7,543 bases of DNA from an uncultured Collinsella sp. (GTDB lineage: Bacteria > Actinomycetota > Coriobacteriia > Coriobacteriales > Coriobacteriaceae). The stretch spans positions 1 to 7,543 of the forward strand of contig URKT01000094.1 of the NCBI GenBank assembly GCA_900548495.1, given 5' to 3'. The notes beneath the pieces are model-generated. The model had not been told where the DNA came from. It made no database searches and saw nothing but the letters and a program-made list of their open reading frames with translations. The position numbers were made by a program, and so were the translations under genes. This document shows, piece after piece, positions 1 to 5,800 of the stretch (the first letter of the stretch is position 1; each line of letters starts with the position of its first letter).

Positions 1-443
1 TTACGCCTGAGCTGGTGTTTTTTGATTGGGAGTGTGCGACGCCGGATGAGGTGTTTGCGCGACTCGAGGGCGAGCTCGCTCCGCGTGGCTACATTGCGCC
101 CGGTTGGCTCGACGCCGTTCGCACACGTGAGGACGCCTATCCCACGGGTCTCGCTATGCCGGCGGCAAACATCGCCATCCCGCACACCGATCCGGGATTT
201 GTGGCCAAGCCCTATATCGCGGTGGTAAAGCCTGCTGTGCCCGTGACATTCAATGCTATGGCGGGCATGGGTGCCCCCGTGCCGGCGCAGATTGTCATCA
301 ACCTGGGTATTGCCGAGCCGGGCGGCCAGGTCGAGGCGCTTCAGGCGCTCATGAATATCTTTATGGACGCCGACGCTGCAGCCGATGTGCTTGGCCAGAC
401 CACGCCGCAGGGCATGGTCGACGCCATCCGTCGCCACTTTTAA
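1..443 (+). CDS. PTS sugar transporter subunit EIIA, galactitol type (5'-partial)
   Basis: This is the C-terminal part of a phosphotransferase-system EIIA domain of the fructose/mannitol/galactitol superfamily. In this family the protein takes phosphate from HPr on a histidine and passes it to the EIIB domain of a sugar permease in the cytoplasm. The active-site region is the stretch IAIPHTDP, with the likely phosphorylated His encoded at about 183-185; the preceding YPTGL motif is also typical of GatA-like EIIA. The frame is open back to the window edge and reads TPELV before the GTG at 15, so the true start probably lies upstream. About 146 residues are visible against about 150 for GatA, so little is missing. 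The stop is TAA at 441-443. No EIIB or EIIC is in view, so the sugar is unknown. The family call is confident; galactitol type refers to similarity only. Confidence 0.85.
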   Translation, partial: TPELVFFDWECATPDEVFARLEGELAPRGYIAPGWLDAVRTREDAYPTGLAMPAANIAIPHTDPGFVAKPYIAVVKPAVPVTFNAMAGMGAPVPAQIVINLGIAEPGGQVEALQALMNIFMDADAAADVLGQTTPQGMVDAIRRHF

Positions 444-444
444 G

Positions 445-477
445 GCCGGCACTTGGGGACTGTCCCTAACTGCCGGC
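445..477. repeat. Nested palindrome with GGGAC-T-GTCCC core
   Basis: Two bases after the EIIA stop codon, GCCGGCA (445-451) pairs with TGCCGGC (471-477). The enclosed 19 bases contain the palindrome GGGAC-T-GTCCC (456-466). No T-tract follows (the next bases are AGAAAAGG), so it is not a standard intrinsic terminator, although it could still slow polymerase or protect the 3' end of the mRNA. The core is shared with repeats elsewhere in the window. Confidence 0.6.
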
Positions 478-501
478 AGAAAAGGAACGTCCCTAACTGC
501 C
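462..501. repeat. 13-bp direct repeat GTCCCTAACTGCC
   Basis: The 13-mer GTCCCTAACTGCC occurs at 462-474 and again at 489-501, 27 bases apart. Its last seven bases, AACTGCC, occur a third time at 502-508. The second copy is preceded by GGAAC rather than GGGAC, so it looks like a decayed copy of the palindromic core at 456-466. This suggests stepwise duplication of a short repeat unit in the gap after the EIIA gene. Confidence 0.65.
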
Positions 502-511
502 AACTGCCAGA

Positions 512-539
512 CCTGTCCCCTTTGCACCAAAATGGTGCA
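512..539. repeat. CCTGTCCCC repeat with TGCACCA hairpin
   Basis: CCTGTCCCC (512-520) is followed directly by a hairpin of TGCACCA (523-529), loop AAA, and TGGTGCA (533-539). A second, weaker pair, CGTCCCCC then TGCACC, follows at 549-562, as if the unit had been repeated and decayed. The nonamer is identical to copies at 2602-2610 and 6449-6457, and in reverse at 2556-2564. Confidence 0.6.
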
Positions 540-589
540 GATTAACCCGTCCCCCATGCACCAGGTGTGCCGCGGGGGCTGCGTTGTGA

Positions 590-595
590 CACAAT
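590..595 (+). promoter_or_regulatory. Possible -10 box for the foldase gene
   Basis: CACAAT resembles a sigma-A -10 element and lies 36 bases before the ATG, measured from its last base. The TACAAT before the ABC ATPase gene has exactly the same spacing. A -35 box at the expected place (GTGCCG, 567-572) is poor. This is a weak call resting mainly on position after the repeat cluster. Confidence 0.3.
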
Positions 596-630
596 GGCGT
601 TTGTTCGATTCGTGATGTGAAAGGCCAAAC

Positions 631-1854
631 ATGGCAAACAAGAAAAAGAACTCCGAGGCCGCGCCGACGCCCGAGCAGCAGGCTCGCGCTGCCTCCAGCT
701 CTCGTAAGAAGCAGCGCAAGACGTACGTGTCTAAGACCGTCAAGATCGTCCTGGTGGTTATCGGCGTGCTGGCAATGCTGCTCTCCGTCTCGGCCATGGC
801 GTGCTCCGGTCTCATGTCGCAGACCGAAAGCACCAGCTCGGGCTACAAGCTTACCGGCGGTGTCGCCGCTACCATCAACGGCACTAACCTCACCGAGGAC
901 ACCGTGACCAAGCAGATCATGAGCATGCGCACGTCCTATGGCTACACCAAGGACAAGGACTGGGCGCAGTACCTGGTCGACAACGACCTCACGCCCAAGA
1001 AGTATCGCAAACAGCTCATCGACTCCTACGCGCAGCAGATCCTGCTTCAGCAGGCGCAGAAGGAAAACGGCGTGACCGTCTCGGACGAGGAGGTCGAGAA
1101 GGCTTGGAAGGACGCCTGCAAGAGTGCCGGCGGCGCCAAAGCCTTTAAGAAGACGCTTAAGACCTATGGCTACACCGAGGACACCTACAAGGATTCGCTC
1201 AAGGAGAGCCTGGCGCAGCAGAAGCTCAAGGATGCCGTGGCACCCACCAGCAAGCCCAAGGACAGCGAGATTGTCGATTACATCAATGAGAACCTGTCCA
1301 ACTACAACGATGCCCGTCGTTCGTCGAATATCCTGATCAAGGTCGATTCCGACGCTTCCGACGAGGACAAGGCTGCCGCTAAGGCCAAGGCGCAGGAGTG
1401 TCTGGACAAGATCAACTCTGGTGAGCTGAGCTTTGAGGACGCCGTTGAGCAGTACTCCGAAGACACCGGTTCCAAGGAGAAGAAGGGCGATGTGGGCTGG
1501 GATAAGCTCACCACCTTCGTCGACAGCTACCAGACGGCGCTCGAGGGGCTCAACAAGGGCGACGTGAGCGAAGTCGTCGAGTCGACCTATGGTTACCACA
1601 TCATCAAGTGCACCGACTACTTCCATGTCGATAATCAGGTCGATGACATCAACCAGGTGCCCAAGGCCATCAAGAAGTACGTCTCCAATGTGGTGAAGAC
1701 GCAAGCGGCCAGCACTGCGTACAGCGAGTGGCTGGAGCAGTACAAGAAGGATGCCGACATCACCGTCAACCCCATGCCCAAGGACGTACCCTATAACGTG
1801 AGCCTGAAGGGCGTCACCAAGAGCTCGACCGACGATTCGTCGACGACTGAGTAA
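631..1854 (+). CDS. Membrane-anchored PrsA/SurA-like peptidylprolyl isomerase (parvulin foldase)
   Basis: A 407-residue extracytoplasmic folding factor. Residues 1-36 are hydrophilic and rich in Lys/Arg (cytoplasmic), followed by one hydrophobic segment at about 37-57. The segment ends in AMAC with Cys58, an imperfect lipobox (Ala rather than Leu at -3), so it may be either a lipoprotein or a signal-anchor protein. Residues about 75-205 look like the helical SurA/PrsA N-terminal chaperone region (AATINGTNLTED, then helices). Residues about 228-328 are a parvulin rotamase domain: SSNILIKV, a SKEKKGDVGW loop, and YGYHIIK with His323. The first parvulin histidine (usually HIL) is Asn here. The tail is rich in Ser, Thr and Asp. 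The family helps secreted proteins fold outside the membrane. The start ATG has AAAGG at 620-624, six bases upstream. It is probably followed in the same transcript by the YqeY gene. Confidence 0.88.
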   Translation: MANKKKNSEAAPTPEQQARAASSSRKKQRKTYVSKTVKIVLVVIGVLAMLLSVSAMACSGLMSQTESTSSGYKLTGGVAATINGTNLTEDTVTKQIMSMRTSYGYTKDKDWAQYLVDNDLTPKKYRKQLIDSYAQQILLQQAQKENGVTVSDEEVEKAWKDACKSAGGAKAFKKTLKTYGYTEDTYKDSLKESLAQQKLKDAVAPTSKPKDSEIVDYINENLSNYNDARRSSNILIKVDSDASDEDKAAAKAKAQECLDKINSGELSFEDAVEQYSEDTGSKEKKGDVGWDKLTTFVDSYQTALEGLNKGDVSEVVESTYGYHIIKCTDYFHVDNQVDDINQVPKAIKKYVSNVVKTQAASTAYSEWLEQYKKDADITVNPMPKDVPYNVSLKGVTKSSTDDSSTTE

Positions 1855-1859
1855 TCATG

Positions 1860-1885
1860 GGGCGGTGCTCGCACGAGTGCCGCCC
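1860..1885 (+). other. Strong intercistronic hairpin between foldase and yqeY
   Basis: GGGCGG (1860-1865) pairs with CCGCCC (1880-1885). The pairing continues inward through two G-U pairs and CTC/GAG to a four-base loop (about 11 pairs). It begins six bases after the foldase stop. No T-run follows, so it is probably an mRNA processing, stability or attenuation element rather than a full terminator. It ends before the ribosome binding site AGAGAGG at 1894-1900. Confidence 0.55.
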
Positions 1886-1908
1886 ACGCTATTAGAGAGG
1901 ATTTGCAG

Positions 1909-2352
1909 ATGACCAACGAAGAGCTGCAGAAAGAAATGATCGCGGCCATGAAGGCCAAGGACAAGGTTCGCCTGTCCATCATTCGCCAGGTTAAGGCCGA
2001 GGTGAAGAATATCGAGGTTAACGAGCGCCGCGATGTGACCGAGGAAGACGTCAGCAGCATGATCAAGCGTCTGATCAAGCAGACGAGCGAGACGCTGGAG
2101 ATGTCCATCAAGGCCGGCAACGACCAAGAGCGTACCGACAACCTGACCGAGCAGGTCAAGATTCTGGAGAGCCTGCTGCCCGCGCAGGTTTCGGGCGAGG
2201 AGCTCGAGGCCCTGATTGAGCAGGTCATCGCCGAGCTGGGTGCTACGTCCAAGAAGCAGATGGGCCAGGTCATGGGTGCACTCGGCAAGGCCACCGGCGG
2301 CAACTTCGACAAGCCGGCCGCGGCAAAGATCGTCGGAGCAAAGCTTGCGTAA
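1909..2352 (+). CDS. yqeY: GatB/YqeY domain-containing protein
   Basis: A 147-residue protein with full-length similarity to the YqeY family (about 148 residues in Bacillus subtilis). It shows an all-helical N-terminal half (EELQKEMIAAMKAKDKVRLS at 4-23, then RQVKAEVKNIEV) and a C-terminal half containing LPAQVSGEEL (90-99) and MGQVMGALGKATGG (118-131), which matches the tail domain of the GatB amidotransferase subunit. In GatB this tail contacts tRNA; the role of free-standing YqeY is not well established, so no reaction is assigned. I chose the ATG at 1909 over an in-frame TTG at 1903 because AGAGAGG (1894-1900) sits eight bases before it and the length then fits the family. The 54-base gap after the foldase gene suggests co-transcription. 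Confidence 0.9.
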   Translation: MTNEELQKEMIAAMKAKDKVRLSIIRQVKAEVKNIEVNERRDVTEEDVSSMIKRLIKQTSETLEMSIKAGNDQERTDNLTEQVKILESLLPAQVSGEELEALIEQVIAELGATSKKQMGQVMGALGKATGGNFDKPAAAKIVGAKLA

Positions 2353-2355
2353 TTT

Positions 2356-2383
2356 GTTACGCGGTTTTACCAAACCGCGTAAC
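2356..2383. repeat. Perfect 12-bp inverted repeat just after yqeY
   Basis: GTTACGCGGTTT (2356-2367) and AAACCGCGTAAC (2372-2383) are perfect reverse complements around a TACC loop, three bases after the stop codon. Neither strand has a T-run after the stem, so it is not a classic terminator. It could be an mRNA 3'-end stabilising hairpin, or the first half of a two-hairpin terminator with the stem at 2432-2460. Confidence 0.6.
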
Positions 2384-2396
2384 GGCTCGACGCTGC

Positions 2397-2495
2397 AAAC
2401 CCGTACACACGGCAATCTGACGTTCAATTTCAAGGGCGCGACCATAAGGTCTGCGCCCTTTCATTTCACGTCACCTTGCTCGCGTGTACGGGTTT
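2397..2495. repeat. 12-bp inverted repeats framing the terminator, with 5-bp flanking direct repeats
   Basis: AAACCCGTACAC (2397-2408) and GTGTACGGGTTT (2484-2495) are perfect reverse complements 75 bases apart, with the terminator-like stem between them. One base outside each arm the pentamer CGCTG is present (2391-2395 and 2497-2501). The arrangement resembles a tiny non-coding element with terminal inverted repeats and a target duplication, but a long-range RNA stem is equally possible. There is no coding capacity inside. Confidence 0.45.
2432..2466 (+). terminator. Rho-independent terminator after the foldase-yqeY pair
   Basis: AAGGGCGC (2432-2439) pairs with GCGCCCTT (2453-2460). The stem continues, past one bulged T, with GACC/GGTC around an ATAA loop. 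The stem runs into the T-rich tract TTTCATTT. It lies about 80 bases after the yqeY stop and before the promoter of the ABC operon, as expected for the end of that transcript. Confidence 0.7.
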
Positions 2496-2524
2496 TCGCT
2501 GACTTATGCTCAACAAGGGCGGTT

Positions 2525-2542
2525 GGAGGAAGGGCGTCCTCC
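2525..2542. repeat. Small GGAGGA/TCCTCC hairpin
   Basis: GGAGGA (2525-2530) and TCCTCC (2537-2542) form a 6-bp stem with a 6-base loop in the gene-free gap before the long inverted repeat. No role is evident and it may be fortuitous. Confidence 0.3.
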
Positions 2543-2547
2543 GCGGG

Positions 2548-2618
2548 CACTCATTGGGGACAGGCTTAAATGAGTGCCCAATGAGTAGGCACTCATTTAA
2601 GCCTGTCCCCAATGAGTG
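2548..2618. repeat. Perfect 31-bp inverted repeat with GGGGACAGG core
   Basis: Bases 2548-2578 are the exact reverse complement of 2588-2618, separated by nine bases (CAATGAGTA). Each arm is itself partly symmetric: CACTCATT and AATGAGTG flank the core GGGGACAGGCTT. The octamer CACTCATT or its complement therefore appears four times. Arms this long with no mismatch point to recent origin or active maintenance. The structure is of REP/BIME type: two inverted units joined head to head. There is no T-run, so termination is not its obvious role, although as RNA it would form a very stable stem upstream of the ABC operon promoter. Confidence 0.85.
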
Positions 2619-2681
2619 AGTGGAAGGTTGCGGGTTCTTTACGGGAATGTAGTGTGGGCTGCGGAAACGTGGTTCTTTCCG

Positions 2682-2687
2682 TACAAT
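2682..2687 (+). promoter_or_regulatory. Probable -10 box of the ABC transporter operon
   Basis: TACAAT matches the sigma-A -10 consensus at five of six positions. It lies between the repeats and the first gene of the operon, giving a leader of about 30 bases. The -35 region around 2659-2664 (CTGCGG) is poor, so an activator or an actinobacterial-style weak -35 would have to be assumed. Confidence 0.45.
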
Positions 2688-2722
2688 AGTTCAACTCGTG
2701 TAAACGCAGGGAAGGGACATTC

Positions 2723-3454
2723 ATGGCAGACATGATCGAGATCAAGCATCTCAACAAGTACTTTGGCGACCTGCATGTGCTCAAAGATATCAACCTCACC
2801 GTCAAACGTGGCGAGAAGCTCGTAATGATCGGGCCTTCCGGCTCGGGTAAATCGACGCTCATCCGTTGCGTCGATTATCTGGAGGAGCCCACGTCGGGCG
2901 AGGTTGTCATCGACGGTACGCCGCTCACCAAAAAGAACCACCTGGAGATGGCTCGCAAGTACAGCTCCATGGTGTTTCAGCAGTTCAACCTGTATCCCAA
3001 CATGACGGTGCTGGGCAACCTGACGCTCGCGCCCATCAAGCTGCAAAAGAAGAGCAAGGAGGAGGCGACCGAGATCGCCATCGCCGCGCTCAAGCGCGTC
3101 GGCATGGCTCATAAGGCCGGCGAGTATCCGCAGAATCTCTCGGGCGGTCAACAGCAACGCATCGCCATCGCCCGTGCCCTGTGCACCAAGCAGCCCATCA
3201 TCCTGTTTGACGAACCGACCTCGGCGCTCGACCCCGAGATGGTCCAGGAAGTCCTGGACGTTATGATTGAGCTCGCGCAGGAGGACATCACCATGATCTG
3301 CGTGACGCACGAGATGGGCTTTGCGCGCCAGGTGGCCGACCGCGTCATCTTTATGGAGGACGGCCGCATCCTGGAGGAGGGCACGCCCGAGCACTTCTTC
3401 GATAACCCCGAGAACCCGCGCTGCCGCGAGTTCCTGTCCAAGATTCTGCACTAG
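2723..3454 (+). CDS. Polar amino acid ABC transporter ATP-binding protein (GlnQ-like)
   Basis: This 243-residue cytoplasmic ATPase powers the importer encoded by the next three genes. All nucleotide-binding motifs are intact: Walker A GPSGSGKST (37-45), Q-loop in VFQQFNLYP (84-92), signature LSGGQQQR (139-146), Walker B IILFDEP (159-165) with catalytic Glu164, D-loop SALD (167-170) and switch His196. Length and the EYPQNLSGGQ and FDNPENPR stretches fit the polar amino acid (GlnQ/HisP) subfamily. The start ATG has AAGGGA at 2712-2717, five bases upstream, and follows a likely -10 box. It is the first gene of the operon; the binding-protein gene starts eight bases after its stop. The substrate is not determined by this subunit. 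Confidence 0.95.
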   Translation: MADMIEIKHLNKYFGDLHVLKDINLTVKRGEKLVMIGPSGSGKSTLIRCVDYLEEPTSGEVVIDGTPLTKKNHLEMARKYSSMVFQQFNLYPNMTVLGNLTLAPIKLQKKSKEEATEIAIAALKRVGMAHKAGEYPQNLSGGQQQRIAIARALCTKQPIILFDEPTSALDPEMVQEVLDVMIELAQEDITMICVTHEMGFARQVADRVIFMEDGRILEEGTPEHFFDNPENPRCREFLSKILH

Positions 3455-3462
3455 GCGCGGTG

Positions 3463-4338
3463 ATGGACATGACGGATATGACGAGGGCGGCCGTGTCGCG
3501 CCGTCACTTTTTGCAGCTGGCGGGCGCCGGTATGCTTACGCTGACGGGGGCCGCGCTTACCGGTTGCGGCAACTCCGCCAGCGGCGAGGGCTCCGACAAG
3601 GGGTCCAAGCTTGCGGCCATTAAGTCGCGTGGCCATCTGAATGCCGGCGTTAAGAAGGACGTTCCCGGTTACGGCTATTACGACACCGCTAAGGGTCGCT
3701 TTGAGGGTATGGAAGTCGATTTGTGCTACCAGATCGCCGCTGCCGTCTTTGGTGTGAGCTACAAGGATGCCCGCGCCCAGGAGCTTGTCGAGTTTACCGA
3801 CGTAACGCCCAAGACGCGCGGCCCGCTGATCGATAACGGCCAGCTTGACGTGGTCGCGGCGACCTACACCATCACCGACGAGCGCAAGAAGAGCTGGGAT
3901 TTCTCGACGCCGTACCGCACCGACTACGTGGGACTCATGGTCAAGAAGCGTTCGGGCTTTACCTCGATTGAGGACCTGGACGGCAAGGTCATTGGTGTGA
4001 GCCAGGGTGCTACCACGCAGGGCCTGATCGAGCAGATGATCAAGGACAACGGCTTTAGCTGCGAGCCCGAGTTTAGGGCCTTTAGCGGTTACCCCATCAT
4101 CAAGAGTTCGCTCGACGCCGGCAATATCGACGTCTTTGCCATGGACCGCTCCACGCTGGCCGGTTACATGAACGAGACCGTTGAGTTGCTGCAGCCCGAG
4201 GTCAAGTTTGGCGAGCAGGGCTACGGCGTGGCGACCAAGAAGGGCTGCGACCTTTCGGCCGTGGTCGATCAGGTGATTTGCGATCGCCTGGCCGACGGCT
4301 GGCTCGACCAAGAGGTCAAGACCTGGGGTCTTGTATAG
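3463..4338 (+). CDS. Amino acid ABC transporter substrate-binding lipoprotein with Tat-type signal
   Basis: A family-3 solute-binding protein (SBP_bac_3), 291 residues. The N-terminus reads SRRHFLQLAG (12-21), a twin-arginine motif, then a hydrophobic stretch and the lipobox LTGC with Cys35. It should therefore be exported folded by Tat and anchored outside the membrane by lipid. The mature domain has the family pattern: Arg119 in TPKTRG and Asp228 in FAMDRS are the residues expected to hold the carboxylate and amino groups of an alpha-amino acid; WDFSTPY (145-151) and GKVIGVSQGAT (174-184) are also diagnostic. The substrate may be glutamate, glutamine, aspartate or another polar amino acid. 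The start is uncertain: GTG 3460 and ATGs at 3463, 3469 and 3478 are all in frame; 3463 was chosen because AGG (3453-3455) is seven bases upstream. The ribosome binding site is weak, so translation may be coupled to the ATPase gene. Confidence 0.92.
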   Translation: MDMTDMTRAAVSRRHFLQLAGAGMLTLTGAALTGCGNSASGEGSDKGSKLAAIKSRGHLNAGVKKDVPGYGYYDTAKGRFEGMEVDLCYQIAAAVFGVSYKDARAQELVEFTDVTPKTRGPLIDNGQLDVVAATYTITDERKKSWDFSTPYRTDYVGLMVKKRSGFTSIEDLDGKVIGVSQGATTQGLIEQMIKDNGFSCEPEFRAFSGYPIIKSSLDAGNIDVFAMDRSTLAGYMNETVELLQPEVKFGEQGYGVATKKGCDLSAVVDQVICDRLADGWLDQEVKTWGLV

Positions 4339-4363
4339 GCGCATCGTCCAAGGAAGGAATCAA

Positions 4364-5110
4364 ATGCTCGAAGGATTATTTGACGCCGACCGTTGGTCGA
4401 CGACATTTCAAAACATGGGGCCCTTCTGGGAGGGCTTTGGCGTGACGCTACAGGTGGTCGTTGCCGGTCTGCTGCTGTCGCTGGTGCTGGGCACGCTGCT
4501 GGGCGTGTTCTCTACCACTCGCTCGCGCGTGCTGCGCGCCATAAGCCGCGTGTACGTGGAGTTTTACCAGAACACCCCGTTGCCCGTGCAGGTGCTCTTT
4601 ATGTACATGGCCGGTCCGCAGTTTTTGCAGGCCATAACCGGTGCCGACCAGCCGGTGCGCATCGCGCCGTTCGTGCTGGGCTTTTTGGGCGTGGGCCTGT
4701 ATCACGCGGCCTACATTTCGGAGGTCATCCGCACCGGTATCGAGGCGGTTCCGCGCGGTCAGATGGAGGCGGCCCAGAGCCAGGGCTTCACCCGCGCGCA
4801 GGCGTACTGGTACATCGTGCTGCCCCAGACGTTCAAAATCATTCTGCCCCCGCTGTGTAACCAGGCGCTCAACCTGGTCAAGAACACGTCGGTGCTGGCG
4901 CTCGTGGCCGGCGGCGACCTTATGTACCGTTCCGACAACTTTGTGAGTCTGTACGGCTACCTGCAGGGATACATCGTCTGCTGCCTTATGTACTTCATCA
5001 TCTGCTTTCCGCTCGCCATGCTGGTGCAGTGGCTCGAGCGCCGCTCCAAGGAGCGTCCGCGCGGCGTGAGCCTGGCCGAGCTGGGGCTCGACAACGTAGA
5101 GGAGGCTTAG
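4364..5110 (+). CDS. Amino acid ABC transporter permease (first subunit)
   Basis: A 248-residue integral membrane protein of the HisM/GlnP type. Hydrophobic segments are seen at about 22-49, 71-90, 100-121, 158-184 and 200-223. The cytoplasmic coupling loop that docks on the ATPase is clear: EAAQSQGFTRAQAYWYIVLP (135-154), with the conserved Gly141. The motif YQNTPLPVQ (68-76) is a usual family signature. The ATG at 4364 is favoured over an upstream TTG in the same frame at 4331, which overlaps the previous gene, because AAGGAAGGA (4350-4358) stands five bases before it. The gene starts 25 bases after the binding-protein stop. It presumably pairs with the next permease to form the channel. 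The charged C-terminal tail (226-248) is longer than that of its partner and carries that partner's ribosome binding site. Confidence 0.93.
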   Translation: MLEGLFDADRWSTTFQNMGPFWEGFGVTLQVVVAGLLLSLVLGTLLGVFSTTRSRVLRAISRVYVEFYQNTPLPVQVLFMYMAGPQFLQAITGADQPVRIAPFVLGFLGVGLYHAAYISEVIRTGIEAVPRGQMEAAQSQGFTRAQAYWYIVLPQTFKIILPPLCNQALNLVKNTSVLALVAGGDLMYRSDNFVSLYGYLQGYIVCCLMYFIICFPLAMLVQWLERRSKERPRGVSLAELGLDNVEEA

Positions 5111-5113
5111 CGC

Positions 5114-5752
5114 ATGGAAATCTTCAACGCGACCAACCTGCTCTACATTTGGGGCGGCTTTGTTAAGACGATCGAGATCTCGGCGCTGTCGATCTTTTTC
5201 TCGCTCATCTTTGGCACGGTGCTGGCGCTCGTTAAAAGCTATGCGCCCCGCCCGTTCCGTATTTTGGTGAGTGCCTATATCGAGCTGTTCCGTTGCACGC
5301 CGAACCTGCTGTGGATCCTTTTTATCTACTTTACGGTGCAGGGTTTGGACATTGTGATTTCGACCATCGCCTTTACGCTGTTTACCAGCGCCGTTATGGC
5401 CGAGATTGTGCGCGGCGGCCTCAACTCGATTCCGCGCGGTCAGTTTGAGGCAGCGCAGAGCCAGGGCTTCGGCTTCTTTGCCACCATGCGCTACATCATT
5501 TTGCCGCAGACGTTTAAGACGATCATTCCGGCGCTGTTTAGCCAGTGCACGACCGTCATCAAGGACAGCTCGTATCTTTCGGGCATTAACGTGGCCGAGC
5601 TCATGTACACGGCAAACGTCGTGATGGCCCACGCGATCGACCTGTCGCAGGTTCTTATGCTCTACGGCCTGGTGTTTGCGATGTACTTTGTGCTCAACTT
5701 TGGTATCTCGCTGCTGGTGAGAGCGTATCAGAGGCGAATGGTGGCAGCGTAG
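5114..5752 (+). CDS. Amino acid ABC transporter permease (second subunit)
   Basis: A 212-residue membrane protein homologous to the preceding permease. Hydrophobic segments lie at about 14-42, 62-82, 84-100, 125-145 and 178-203. The coupling loop EAAQSQGFGFFATMRYIILP (112-131) matches the first subunit closely, also at DNA level, showing common descent by duplication. FRCTPNLLW (59-67) replaces the more usual RNTPLL or RGTPLL. The ATG is three bases after the previous stop, and its ribosome binding site AGAGGAGG (5098-5105) lies inside the upstream gene, so translation is coupled. With the first permease it should form the membrane heterodimer of the importer. Confidence 0.93.
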   Translation: MEIFNATNLLYIWGGFVKTIEISALSIFFSLIFGTVLALVKSYAPRPFRILVSAYIELFRCTPNLLWILFIYFTVQGLDIVISTIAFTLFTSAVMAEIVRGGLNSIPRGQFEAAQSQGFGFFATMRYIILPQTFKTIIPALFSQCTTVIKDSSYLSGINVAELMYTANVVMAHAIDLSQVLMLYGLVFAMYFVLNFGISLLVRAYQRRMVAA

Positions 5753-5753
5753 A

Positions 5754-5784
5754 ATGTGGCAAAGGGACAGCCCCTTTGTCACAT
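5754..5784. repeat. Palindromic GGGACAG element between permease and kinase-like genes
   Basis: ATGTGGCAAAGGG (5754-5766) pairs with CCCTTTGTCACAT (5772-5784) with one G-T wobble and the loop ACAGC. It begins one base after the permease stop and ends just before the AGAAAGGA ribosome binding site (5787-5794) of the next gene. It has no T-run after it. As mRNA it may set relative expression of the last gene or block 3' decay. The GGGACAG core links it to the other intergenic repeats. Confidence 0.65.
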
Positions 5785-5800
5785 AGAGAAAGGAATCGCG

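Noticed and set aside
444..570. CRISPR array suspected from repeated GTCCC units after the PTS gene
   Set aside because: Repeats are short (13 bases), unevenly spaced and decayed, with no constant-length spacers and no cas genes in view.
493..1704. 403-residue open reading frame antisense to the foldase gene
   Set aside because: It is a shadow of codon bias on the opposite strand: low-complexity Leu/Val/Gly/Asp-rich translation, no recognisable domain, no ribosome binding site, and it covers a well-supported gene.
2353..2722. Riboswitch or structured leader in the 370-base gap upstream of the amino acid importer
   Set aside because: The hairpins lie before the likely -10 box at 2682-2687, so they would not be in the operon's leader; the remaining leader of about 30 bases is too short for a riboswitch.
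3451..4344. 297-residue open reading frame antisense to the binding-protein gene
   Set aside because: Same shadow effect; the plus strand encodes an intact lipoprotein with conserved ligand residues, while the antisense product shows no family features.
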